The position numbers were made by a program, and so were the translations under genes. 64,000 bases of DNA from Shewanella surugensis (GTDB taxonomy: Bacteria > Pseudomonadota > Gammaproteobacteria > Enterobacterales > Shewanellaceae), in contig NZ_JAKIKS010000008.1 in assembly GCF_023284005.1 (NCBI RefSeq), positions 1-64,000 of the forward strand, in the 5' to 3' direction. The notes under the pieces are model-generated. The model was not told the DNA's origin. It was given only the letters and a program-made list of their open reading frames with translations, and made no database searches. Shown one piece after another: positions 15,584 to 24,137 of the stretch (its first letter is position 1; each line of letters starts with the position of its first letter).

Positions 15584-16103
15584 GTTTAATATAAGTCCGT
15601 TTTTAGCGGGTTTTATTGTACAAAAGCTTCGTCGAGTTGTTTATGTACCCAAGCCACTCAAAGATGCATGTTTTCAGAGCCTAATAAAGTATGTAAGTTT
15701 AAGCGCATTCTTTTAAAAAAAGAGTGAGTTTTACAACAAAAGTTGGTGTTTCATGGGCTCCCAAGGGCTGGCCTAAAACACTTTTATACTGCGTTATAGA
15801 GTATCAACTTAGAACAACTAGGTTTTCAAATCAAAGTCTTGCCTAAAAGCGTTTTAATTTCAGCTGAATTCTGCATCTTCAAATAGCTTGGGTATGTCCA
15901 GAAGAAAGTCCGATTCCATTTTGATATTTGCTTAATTTTTGCAAAAGGCTGCTGAGTCTGTTGGATGTAGGTGGTACGCGAATCGCATCTTGCTCATTGA
16001 GGTTGAGAGTGCCCATTGAGCGCGCGGCCTGAAGTCACCTTCAGGGCGTTTTGGTGTAGGTGGTTTTTACTGAGAGGTAGAGGGGGAGGAAGGAGGAGTG
16101 GAG
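15584..16103. other. Gene-free stretch behind the orphan operator
   Basis: About 520 bases without a credible gene on either strand. There is a pair of similar segments (CCTAAAACACTTTTA near 15773 and CCTAAAAGCGTTTTA near 15842) and a small hairpin CCTGAA-N6-TTCAGG at 16028-16045. The hairpin could end transcription of the leftward helicase gene, though it has no clear T-tract. The rest looks like decayed sequence. Confidence 0.5.
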
Positions 16104-19100
16104 TTACCCCATGGCGAGTTTTGCTGTATCTGTCCATAGATAGGCTGGCATGGGGTGTTTGAGTTTCCATGTGATATTCATTGGTTGACTGCCTTCATAT
16201 TTAACGAAATCAACAGGGCCAAAGTTGACAAAACCCATAGTTTTACTGTTTTCATCTTTGGCTTTTTCTCTCACAAATAATAAGATGGTCTTATTGCTTT
16301 CTTTTTGTTTTATATAACTTAATCCTTTTCCAGCATTAGGCTTGGCGCTATTCTGTGTTTGCCAGTGAAATAATGTAGGGCTGATGGCATAATCATGGTA
16401 CATAGTGGTTGCTGAAAATTGCTTTTCGCACTTATCAAGGGTGACAAATAACAATTCGACATTTGCTTCTTTGATGTTAAGGACACCTTCACGACTAGAT
16501 GACTTTTTGCTGAAAGTTGTGTCACCAAAAGCAATTAAAATATGTTCTTTAGGGTAGCGAACATGCATTTTAAGGGGGGAAGTATCAACTATTTCATTGC
16601 TGGTTTTAGGTATATTAAATTCGCTGATATCGAGTCGATTAATGAGTATTGAGAGAGCAGAGCTTAATTCATTTTGGAGTTTAGGGTGTTTTAGAGTGTT
16701 TAAACTTTCTGAAATATCATTAAATTCAAGCTGATTACCTGTTTTATCCCAAAAATCATAATGACACATGAGTGAAAATTGTTGCAGATGTTCGGATGCT
16801 TTAGTGCCAATAAATGATTTTAAAGCAAAATCATTCTTACATAATGTCTGAATAAAGCGTAAGTAGGAGATAGAGGTACAATTCAGTATTCGGTTGTTAA
16901 TTGCACGATAATAGGCTGCGTAAATGTCTTTTTGTTTGTCATTTTCTACATCATTACCTGCGCTTTGTTTAACTAAGGCTGACCAGCCACCCATCTTGCC
17001 ATTCTTAATTTTATAAATGTCCTCTAGTTGAATATTGGGGTGAATATGTAAAAAGTTTTCTAGGGTTAGAGGTAAATTAGTGACATACGGGAAGTTATTA
17101 ATGAGGTTAATCAACTTATTTTTGTTGAGTATTGCGCGCCTAATATTTTTCAAAATCATAGTTTGAGTTTGTTTTTGTAACTCTATTCTGCAGCCTAAGG
17201 GTAAATGCGGAAAATCTTGTTTGATTTCTTTTTCTATTCCTTGATTTGTTTTACCTACCAAGGCTCTAAATTTATCTGTGAAATTGTATTCTGGACGTGA
17301 ATTACCCACAAAATCTAGAATGGTGCAGCATTCTTTTCCGTCTATTAGTCTGAGTCCTCGCCCAAGTTGCTGTAAGAAAATAGTTAAACTTTCTGTTGGT
17401 CGTAAAAAAAGTAAGGTGTCAAGTTCGGGAATATCTACACCTTCATTGAAAATATCAACAACACATAAAATATTTATTTGTTTAGATTTTAGGCGTTGTT
17501 GTTGGATGCCTCGTTCACGGGCGTTATCACTTGTTAATACATCACTGGAAATATTGTAGCGATTGAATTTTCTTGACATAAATCTGGCGTGATCTTTATT
17601 AACACAAAAAGCGAGTGCTCTCATTTGAGGGATATCTGTAATGATATCTTGTAAGCTATTAATGATATTTTTAACTCTTTGATCATCGTGAGTGTAGATA
17701 TTGGTTAACTCTTTAGAGTCGTATCGTCCTTTGTTCCAACTGATTTGGGTTAAATCAGTTCCGTCATCAATTCCAAAGTACTGAAATGGTACAAGGTGGC
17801 GTTGATTTATTGCTTCGGGTAATCTTATTTCTGCGGCAATGGTATCGTCAAAATCACTGAGGATATTGGCACCATCGTGTCGCTCTGGGGTGGCTGTGAG
17901 TCCGAGTAATATTTGCGGGGAAAAGTGCCTTAGTATGGAACGATAGCTATCTGCAGTAATATGGTGAACTTCATCAATAACAATATAGCTAAAGTAGTCT
18001 TTATTGAGTTTTAAATTATCGATTTGGTTATTTAAGCTTTGGATTGAGGCGAATAAGTGTTTGTGATTTAGTGGTTTGTTTTCGCCAACCCATAATTCAC
18101 CAAAGGTACTATCTTTGAGTACTCCTCGATATGCGTTGCGAGCTTGTTTAAGGATTTCTTCTCTGTGGGCAATAAATAAAAATGTTGTTTCAGGGTTGGA
18201 TAGATAAAAACGTTTAAAATCAAAAGCAGAAATAATCGTTTTACCCGTCCCTGTTGCGGCTACAACTAAATTTTTATATCGAGAGTGTAGATCACGTTCA
18301 GTTTGTAATTTATCTAAAATGGTTTGCTGATGAGAATGAGGGGTTATATCAAAATAAAAATGCTGCATCGGGCCATTGACCAGTCCTTTTGCCTCTTGTA
18401 ATGCATTGCTGAGTTTTTCTTTACTTTCCGCTTTTCCATCAAAAAGTTCAAAATCCGGAGATTCCCAATAAGTTTCAAAAGTGCTGAGTGACTTTTCAAT
18501 AATATGTGGAATTTATTGTGAAGTGATTTTTAAATTCCATTCTAATCCATTGGTTAGCGCCGAGTGGGAAAGATTTGATGAGCCAATATAACCGGTATGA
18601 AAGCCAGTGTTTCGCATAAACAAATAGGACTTAGCATGTAATCGTTCTTTGTTAGTGTTGTAACTAAGTTTGATTTCTGTGTTGGGAAGGTTCGCTAAAA
18701 ACTCAACCGCTTTAGCATCCGTTGCCCCCATGTAAGATGTGGTAATGACTTTGAGTTGTTTACCACTGCGAGTAAAGGCCTCTAATTCATTTTTGAATAT
18801 CCGAATGCCAGTCCATTTTATAAAAGAGACGAGCCAATAAATGGTGTCTGAGGATTGTATTTCACGCTTAATTTCAGTCTCGAGTGATATACCGACATTA
18901 CTACCACAAAATAACTCACTTTGAGTTAATCCGGTGAGAGGCATGATTGATTCAACGTATTGCGGTAAGTTTGCAGCAATGGGGTCATTTTTATCAAATA
19001 GCGCAGTCAGTATTTTTCCTTGGCTATCAATTAAATTCTCATTGATTAAGTCTGGATCTTGAATATGATCACTTAACCATTGAATGATGCTATTGGCTAA

Positions 19101-19301
19101 ATTTATTTGAGTAGTAATTCGTTTTTTACCATTAGGGACAGAATCGATGGCTATTTCGATGATACGGGTTAAAAATCGTGATAGCCATGAACTCGCTTCA
19201 CCCGCTTCTAATTGCCTTTCACCCACATAAAAAGAATCATGATCCAAATTTTGTTTAACAAGTTGTGTGATTAGTTTTTCATAAAGGCCATTTTGGGGCA
19301 T
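16104..19301 (-). pseudogene. PLD-nuclease/superfamily 2 helicase/DUF3427 gene split by an in-frame stop
   Basis: Read as one frame of about 1065 codons, this is a full PLD-helicase-DUF3427 protein. The N-terminal part (19301-18516, 262 residues) has the phospholipase D-like domain with RLHAKSYLF and GSSNLS. The C-terminal part (from about 18512) has AATGTGKT, IDEVHH, LTATPERHDG, QQLGRGLR and a DUF3427 end (TLFHWQTQN, GKGLSYIKQKESNKTILLF, MNITWKLKHPMPAYLW). A single TAA at 18513-18515 follows LKITSQ, and the same frame goes on IPHIIEKSLSTFETYWESPD exactly as in intact relatives, where a Glu codon is usual. A start at 18368 would give a helicase without PLD. No other lesion was seen, so the loss is recent, or the halves act separately, or the base is a sequencing error. 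Confidence 0.85.
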
Positions 19302-19518
19302 GAAAAATCCTTTTATCCCATTGATTATTAGCGATAGATTATCCGAAAAAAATGAATAGCGATAGTAGGTGGGTGTTAAGGTGTAAAAATCAATAGGTTG
19401 CTAGCTTGGCAGGTATCATTACCCATTGGTTTTCTAGTATCTCATTGATAATAATTTAACTTGATGTAAGGGAAAGACAAAATGAGTGTTCATAGCGGCT
19501 TATAAAAGAGAAAAACTA

Positions 19519-19707
19519 ATGGCCATTAAAGTCTCACACATTACTCATATCGATAACTTGAGCAGCATTCTAGAACAGTCATGCCTCTGGTTAGATGCCA
19601 AACGTATTCAGTCGGGATTGGTAAATCAAAATATAGGTTACAGTCACATCAAGCAGCGCCGTCTTATTCGATCTGTAAACCTGATCGCTGACGGAACGAA
19701 AAATTGA
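19519..19707 (+). pseudogene. darT (DNA ADP-ribosyltransferase toxin) N-terminal remnant
   Basis: From the ATG at 19519 the product reads MAIKVSHITHIDNLSSILEQ, then LWLDAKRIQSGLVNQNIGYS, HIKQRRLIRSV and NLIADGTKN with a stop. HITHIDNL, DAKRI, NIGYSHIK.RR and a following A-x-GT are signatures of DarT. The normal protein is about 210 residues and goes on LGDYVPF.F.PRSPM; that part, with the catalytic Glu, is missing. The break falls right at the start of the PLD gene, so the toxin gene was cut by the event that brought the two together. No DarG macrodomain antitoxin gene is near. Confidence 0.75.
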
Positions 19708-21155
19708 TAGGTGTTGATGAGTTTGCTTCGAGAAATGTGTTATTCCAATATGATGATCCTATAGGGTATATTGAGAAACTATTTAACAAGGTATTGATTA
19801 AGGTGCAATTGATTGCTAATGGATTAAACAAGCAGTTTTTATCAAGCTGCTTGCCCCCCAAAGGAACTGAAGTTGATGGTGTGCTTGCTGCAATTGCTTA
19901 TGGTAGTGATCAGGGCCACACACCTCTGCTAATTTCTAACTGCTTTGAAAATAAGTACCGTTTAGATATTTGGATGCGCTACGATCAGACTGTACCTGTT
20001 ACGCCAAGTCTACTTAAAACATTATTACGTCATGAACGGGATAACTTATTTTGTAAGCTTATCCCTGACATGCTTCATGCTAAAGTAATTTGGTGGCAAG
20101 GTTGGGGGGCATACATAGGCTCAGCTAACCTAACGAACAGGGCTTGGTATTCAAATATAGAAGCTGGTGTGTTTTTAACAGATGTTGAAATTCAAGAAAA
20201 TGGATTTGAACAACAGTTAGAAGCTTTTTTTACTGGGCTTGAGGGGCTTGATGTCGCAATGCCACTAAGTAAGAAGATAATCGACGAACAAGTTGAATTG
20301 GCAAAGTTAAAAGCCAAACATCAAGCTGAGCTCGACGGTAAACCTCGGCTCATACCTGAGTGGCAAGGTATAAGTTTTAAGGATGATGCTAAAGCTGTAG
20401 ATAAACATAAGCAGCGCTTTAGCCAAGAATGGCATAGTACTTTGACTTACATTCATGGTATTTCTGAGGTGATTGATGATTACCGACCTAATTGGGTAAG
20501 TGAAGATATACCGCCGTTGTGGCAAGTCGATCAGTTTTTACATGCGTATTACTATAATCAAGTTCGTCAACCCGATGGTACCCATCCATTTGATGACTTT
20601 AATAAGCGAAACAGTACTAATCCTAGTGCAGCACTTAAAGCGCAATTAGTTTGGTGGAAAAACCAGAAAACACCCCCTTCAAATGAAGACTTTACGTTTG
20701 ATGAGTCGGCACCAACGATTAGGCACTTAATGTCGAAGGAGAATATTAGCCAATTAAGTGTTAATGACTTTTCTTCTGTATGTTCTGCCACTCATGCAAC
20801 AAGAGATCATGTGATTAAAATCCCTACATCTACGTTAGGCAGGGCGGATGTAACTACATTAACTAGAGAAGAACGGATTCCGTTGTACGCAAAGCTAATG
20901 TTTTCACTTCGTAACGTAAGAGGCCAAAGCATCGCAGAGTTGCTAGAGTTTGTACTTTATGGTGGAAAACCAGAAGCTGTTTGGGAGCGTATCTATATGG
21001 CTGGTAAATTGCCAGAATACAAAATTCCTCATTACGGTATTAACTCTATTGCTGAAGTTGCAGGTTGGGCTATGCCTGAACACACCCCACCGCGTAATGG
21101 GAGAACCAATAAAGCATTAAGAGCTTTAGGTTACCCAGTTAAGGTGTATATATAA
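19704..21155 (+). CDS. Phospholipase D-like domain protein, possible nuclease
   Basis: This 483-residue protein has one PLD-type motif near residues 134-155 (LHAKVIWWQGWGAYIGSANL, then TNRAW), with the His-Lys and GSANLT elements of the family. N-terminal to it is VLAAIAYGSDQGHTPLLISN. The C-terminal half (from about 230) is unrelated to anything I recognise and ends in a region RNGRTNKALRALGYPV. PLD folds of this kind usually dimerise into nucleases of the restriction type. The only early start is the TTG at 19704, overlapping the darT-remnant stop; no good ribosome binding site is visible. The 5' end may have been lost, and translation may depend on coupling with the remnant. Confidence 0.65.
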   Translation: MIGVDEFASRNVLFQYDDPIGYIEKLFNKVLIKVQLIANGLNKQFLSSCLPPKGTEVDGVLAAIAYGSDQGHTPLLISNCFENKYRLDIWMRYDQTVPVTPSLLKTLLRHERDNLFCKLIPDMLHAKVIWWQGWGAYIGSANLTNRAWYSNIEAGVFLTDVEIQENGFEQQLEAFFTGLEGLDVAMPLSKKIIDEQVELAKLKAKHQAELDGKPRLIPEWQGISFKDDAKAVDKHKQRFSQEWHSTLTYIHGISEVIDDYRPNWVSEDIPPLWQVDQFLHAYYYNQVRQPDGTHPFDDFNKRNSTNPSAALKAQLVWWKNQKTPPSNEDFTFDESAPTIRHLMSKENISQLSVNDFSSVCSATHATRDHVIKIPTSTLGRADVTTLTREERIPLYAKLMFSLRNVRGQSIAELLEFVLYGGKPEAVWERIYMAGKLPEYKIPHYGINSIAEVAGWAMPEHTPPRNGRTNKALRALGYPVKVYI

Positions 21156-21306
21156 TTACTGCCAGTGCTTTGGGGTTTCTAACTCAAAACTCTTAGCTGC
21201 ATACTGAAGCATAGTGATTATTTCACGGTGCTTTTCTTCAACATACCGCGTTTAGTGATGGAATAGCTTTTTCTACAACCTGCGTGATTAACTGCTTGAT
21301 TATTTT
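21156..21306 (-). pseudogene. Possible 3' remnant of an unknown gene
   Basis: On the minus strand a coding-like tail reads IIKQLITQVVEKAIPSLNA, then after a one-base frame change YVEEKHREIITMLQYAAKSF and ELETPKHWQ, with a stop that abuts the stop of the PLD gene. The helical, charged composition looks like real protein rather than noise. There is no start and no continuing frame upstream. I do not recognise the family. Confidence 0.35.
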
Positions 21307-21330
21307 TTAATCAGCCAATATTTATTATTT

Positions 21331-21368
21331 TTCCGCTCAAGCTAATAACGAGTTCCAGCTCAGCCCAC
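21331..21368 (+). repeat. Imperfect direct repeat flanking the lipoprotein gene, left copy
   Basis: Begins TTCCGCTCAAGCTAATAACG and ends GTTCCAGCTCAGCCCAC. A second copy at 22109-22157 has TACCGCTCAAGCCAATAAACG and GTTCCAGCTTTGCCCAC with a short insertion between the two halves. The two copies enclose the lipoprotein gene, as expected for a small cassette or for a duplication. Confidence 0.6.
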
Positions 21369-21466
21369 ACAGCGTTCGTTGATGAATGAATAATCAGCAA
21401 CTAGGCTTTGATGAGTAGATATCAGACTGGTATCAAGTGCAGCAGTAATATTAAAGGGAATTAAAC

Positions 21467-22087
21467 ATGGTAAAAATACTGCTAGGGTTGTTTATATTAA
21501 GTATCAGTGGCTGTTCGTATACAAATGCATTGAATACCAGTGCCGCTGATACTAATACAAAAGACACTAATAAAGAGGGTGTTAATGCAGGAAGTGCTAG
21601 TGGCTTATCAAAGTATAATGGTCTCTGTAACGGCTCGCTGCCGTTAGATTTGCAGTCATTGCAGTTTATCAGTCATGTGGGTGAGCAAAATGAAGTAATA
21701 GGTAAGCCAGGAGCTGGAAAGCTGTGCCAAGCCAATGTGTATCGAGTTAAAAAAGAGATCACAGTCTGGCGTACTTGGAATAGTGAATATCAGCCATCAG
21801 CGAAAGGGAAGTGGTGGACGTTTAATATGCCGATGGGAGCAGTGTCCGAGTACCGTCAACATTATGAAATATGCCCAAGTTATTCACCCATAGATAAACT
21901 CATAAAATGTACCTTGATTCAGGATGAGCAGATTATTGTCGGAACCGGCCAAAGTGCCACATGCAGCCAGTATCTGACCTATAAAACCTCATCGGCTTTA
22001 CAAGTCTATATTGATGATGCGGCAGTCTCAGTTAAGGATTGCAGCTTATATAACGGCCAACTGAGTTGGACTTCTGAGCCAAGGTGA
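21467..22087 (+). CDS. Hypothetical lipoprotein
   Basis: The 206-residue protein begins MVKILLGLFILSISGC, a lipoprotein signal with lipobox SISGC (Cys16). A short Asn/Thr/Asp-rich linker (NTSAADTNTKDTNKEG) is followed by a compact domain with several Cys that could form disulfides. Trp-rich strands (ITVWRTWNSEYQ, KWWTFNMPMG) suggest a beta fold. I recognise no family. AAAGGG precedes the ATG. The gene lies between two imperfect direct repeats and has no partner gene. Confidence 0.6.
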   Translation: MVKILLGLFILSISGCSYTNALNTSAADTNTKDTNKEGVNAGSASGLSKYNGLCNGSLPLDLQSLQFISHVGEQNEVIGKPGAGKLCQANVYRVKKEITVWRTWNSEYQPSAKGKWWTFNMPMGAVSEYRQHYEICPSYSPIDKLIKCTLIQDEQIIVGTGQSATCSQYLTYKTSSALQVYIDDAAVSVKDCSLYNGQLSWTSEPR

Positions 22088-22108
22088 TGTCATCTTACGA
22101 TGCATGTT

Positions 22109-22157
22109 TTACCGCTCAAGCCAATAAACGAGCCGCAGCTGTTCCAGCTTTGCCCAC
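22109..22157 (+). repeat. Imperfect direct repeat flanking the lipoprotein gene, right copy
   Basis: Partner of 21331-21368. The shared parts are CCGCTCAAGC, AATAA-ACGAG and GTTCCAGCT with GCCCAC; this copy carries about nine extra bases (CCGCAGCT). It starts 22 bases after the lipoprotein stop. Confidence 0.6.
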
Positions 22158-22210
22158 TCTGAGCTATTGATAAATAAGCTGCCCCCTAGACTTCTATGCT
22201 TTATAAAGTT

Positions 22211-22280
22211 ATTCACCGATATCGGTGAATATACGTCTCAAAGTCAACGGATCCTCAATTATTCACCAGTAACGGTGATT
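22211..22280 (+). promoter_or_regulatory. Pair of 20-bp palindromic operator-like sites 50 bp apart
   Basis: Site 1 (22211-22230) is a perfect palindrome, ATTCACCGATATCGGTGAAT. Site 2 (22261-22280), ATTCACCAGTAACGGTGATT, keeps the TTCACC and CGGTGA arms. Their starts are exactly 50 bp apart, about five helical turns. No good gene begins directly after them; hipB of module 3 starts 260 bases downstream beyond the 28-bp array. They look like tandem binding sites of a dimeric repressor; the protein is unknown. Confidence 0.6.
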
Positions 22281-22355
22281 TATTGCTTGGGGAAAATGAA
22301 TGGCCCCTTTAGCGCCTGCCTAGGTCTCTTATTACTGTCTTTATCACTCAGTGTT

Positions 22356-22510
22356 AGGCTTACCTGTTATAGCGTGTAATCCCTGCTTTAACGGTTACAG
22401 CGTGTAAATCTCAGTTTAACGGCTGTAGCGTGTGAAATTGAATTTAACGGTTGTAGCGTGTGATTGTTGAGGCTGAAATCTAGATTTTACCTTCTATAGC
22501 GTGTAAAGTG
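22356..22510 (+). repeat. 28-bp tandem array upstream of hipBA module 3
   Basis: The core AGCGTGT recurs with starts spaced exactly 28 bp (octamer positions 22370, 22398, 22426, 22454), then once more at 22497 (43 bp further). The fuller consensus is TTTAACGGTTGTAGCGTGT. Four contiguous units cover 22356-22467 and a fifth covers 22483-22510. Copies 2-4 contain ACG-N7-CGT, a short inverted repeat. There are no unique spacers, so this is not a CRISPR array. It lies in the promoter region of hipB and may hold tandem operators. Confidence 0.7.
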
Positions 22511-22542
22511 GAGTGAGGTAGCAGTGATAAGGTCGAGTAATC

Positions 22543-22824
22543 ATGAAAGTGACTAACGCAAATCAGCTGAGTGCGTATTTAAAAGATGCACGTTTAAATA
22601 TGCACCTTTCGCAAAGCAAAGTGGCGAGCAAGGTGGGTATTCGCCAAGACACGGTTTCCAGTTTTGAGCAACACCCTGATTCCACAAAATTAGACACCTT
22701 GTTTAAAATTTTATCTTCTTTGAACCTTGAGTTAGACGTTAAGGTGAGAAATGTCGCATTGGCAGAACAGCTTGGTGATGACAAAAGCCTCGCATCTGAC
22801 CAAGAGTGGAAGGAGGAGTGGTGA
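22543..22824 (+). CDS. hipB: HipB antitoxin, XRE family (module 3)
   Basis: The 93-residue protein has a clear helix-turn-helix (LSAYLKDARLNMHLSQSKVA, SKVGIRQDTVSSFEQHPD) and a C-terminal acidic tail ending in WKEEW, like HipB of E. coli, whose C-terminal residue region controls stability. It overlaps hipA by one base. It binds HipA and represses the operon; the 28-bp array and the palindromes upstream are candidate targets. E. coli HipB sites (TATCC-N8-GGATA) are not present here. Confidence 0.88.
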   Translation: MKVTNANQLSAYLKDARLNMHLSQSKVASKVGIRQDTVSSFEQHPDSTKLDTLFKILSSLNLELDVKVRNVALAEQLGDDKSLASDQEWKEEW

Positions 22825-24137
22825 TGGCTATTCTTGATGTTTATATGAATGGCTATTTTATTGGTGAGTTGACCAAATCAACCACGGGTTCTCATCGATT
22901 TAAGTATGCCCAGCAATGGTTAGATATTGCTGGGAGTCGCCCTATATCACTTTCTATGCCTTTGAGAACGCAAATTTATAAAGGTGATGAGGTTTATAAT
23001 TTTTTTGATAACTTATTGCCTGATAACATTGAAGTCAGAAACAGGATCGTAGCTCGGCATAATGCGCAATCCACTCAGGCGTTCGATCTATTGGCTAAAA
23101 TCGGGCATGACAGTGTGGGGGCTTTACAGTTAGTGCCACACGCTCAAGCTGCTTTCGATGTCAAAAAGATAGAATCTAAGCCGCTGTCAGATGTGGACTT
23201 AGAAAAAGTATTAAAAGGTTATCAATCCGATATTCCGTTAGGCATGTTAGCCGATGAAGATGATTTTCGAATTTCTATTGCTGGCGCACAAGAAAAGACC
23301 GCTCTACTGAATCTCGATGGTCAATGGCGATTACCCATCAAAGCCACGCCGACCACACATATCATTAAGCTGGCAATCGGTGAGGTCAAGAGTCATTCAC
23401 ACACCATTGATATGTCGGATAGCGTTGAAAATGAATATCTGTGCATGATGATAGTGAGAGAGTTTGGTTTAAACGTGCCTCAATGTACCATCCTCAATGT
23501 GGGTGATATTAAGGCGCTGGCGGTTGAGCGCTTCGATCGTCAATTTTCTGCTGATGGAAGATGGATTATTCGATTGCCACAGGAAGATTTTTGTCAGGCA
23601 TTGAATGTGCCACTCGCCAAAAAATATGAAAGCCATGGTGGGCCAGATATTGAACAAATCATGTCTTATTTGTTGGGGTCGATGAATGCAGAGTTAGATA
23701 GAATTAACGTTATGAAGTCGCAGGTGTTGTTTTGGTTATTAGCGGCGACAGATGGCCATGCTAAAAACTTCTCTCTTTTTATCGAGGCTGGTGGCGGATA
23801 CCGATTAACCCCTTTTTACGATATTTTATCTATGTATCCAGTCATGGGAGGCAAGGGATTAAATATTAGAGATATTAAGCTAGCAATGGGCCTGAAGGCT
23901 GCTAAAGGTAAGAAGTATCAAATCGCACAGATTTTCCCGAGGCACTTTATGCAAACAGCAAAGGCTGTTGGTTTTGATACGGATACGATGGCTGATATTT
24001 TGAGTGAAATTGCTGATAAAGTTGATACTGTGATAATGAAGGTCAGGTCTCAGTTACCCAAAGGTTTTCCTCAGCATATAAGCGAACCCATTTTGGATGG
24101 CATGAAGCAACGAGTGAGCAGAATACAACAAGCTTAA
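22824..24137 (+). CDS. hipA: HipA kinase toxin, E. coli type (module 3)
   Basis: The 437-residue protein follows E. coli HipA along its whole length (FFDNLLPDNIEVRNRIV, FDLLAKIGHDSVGALQL, PFYDILSMYPV). It has the autophosphorylation loop DFRISIAGAQEKTAL with Ser151, Lys182 in HIIKLAIGE, catalytic Asp310 in ATDGHAKNF and Asp333 in PFYDI. E. coli HipA phosphorylates glutamyl-tRNA synthetase and causes persistence; the same target is likely. The ATG at 22824, six bases after GGAGGAG, is preferred to the GTG at 22806. The stop overlaps the convergent nuclease gene by four bases. Confidence 0.93.
   Translation: MAILDVYMNGYFIGELTKSTTGSHRFKYAQQWLDIAGSRPISLSMPLRTQIYKGDEVYNFFDNLLPDNIEVRNRIVARHNAQSTQAFDLLAKIGHDSVGALQLVPHAQAAFDVKKIESKPLSDVDLEKVLKGYQSDIPLGMLADEDDFRISIAGAQEKTALLNLDGQWRLPIKATPTTHIIKLAIGEVKSHSHTIDMSDSVENEYLCMMIVREFGLNVPQCTILNVGDIKALAVERFDRQFSADGRWIIRLPQEDFCQALNVPLAKKYESHGGPDIEQIMSYLLGSMNAELDRINVMKSQVLFWLLAATDGHAKNFSLFIEAGGGYRLTPFYDILSMYPVMGGKGLNIRDIKLAMGLKAAKGKKYQIAQIFPRHFMQTAKAVGFDTDTMADILSEIADKVDTVIMKVRSQLPKGFPQHISEPILDGMKQRVSRIQQA

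Noticed and set aside
22167..22379. 70-codon open frame across the palindromes
   Set aside because: It runs through two operator-like palindromes and into the 28-bp array, has no ribosome binding site, and the product looks like noise.
22356..22510. Possible small CRISPR array
   Set aside because: The 28-bp period is that of the whole unit; the units are contiguous with no unique spacers, and no cas gene is near.
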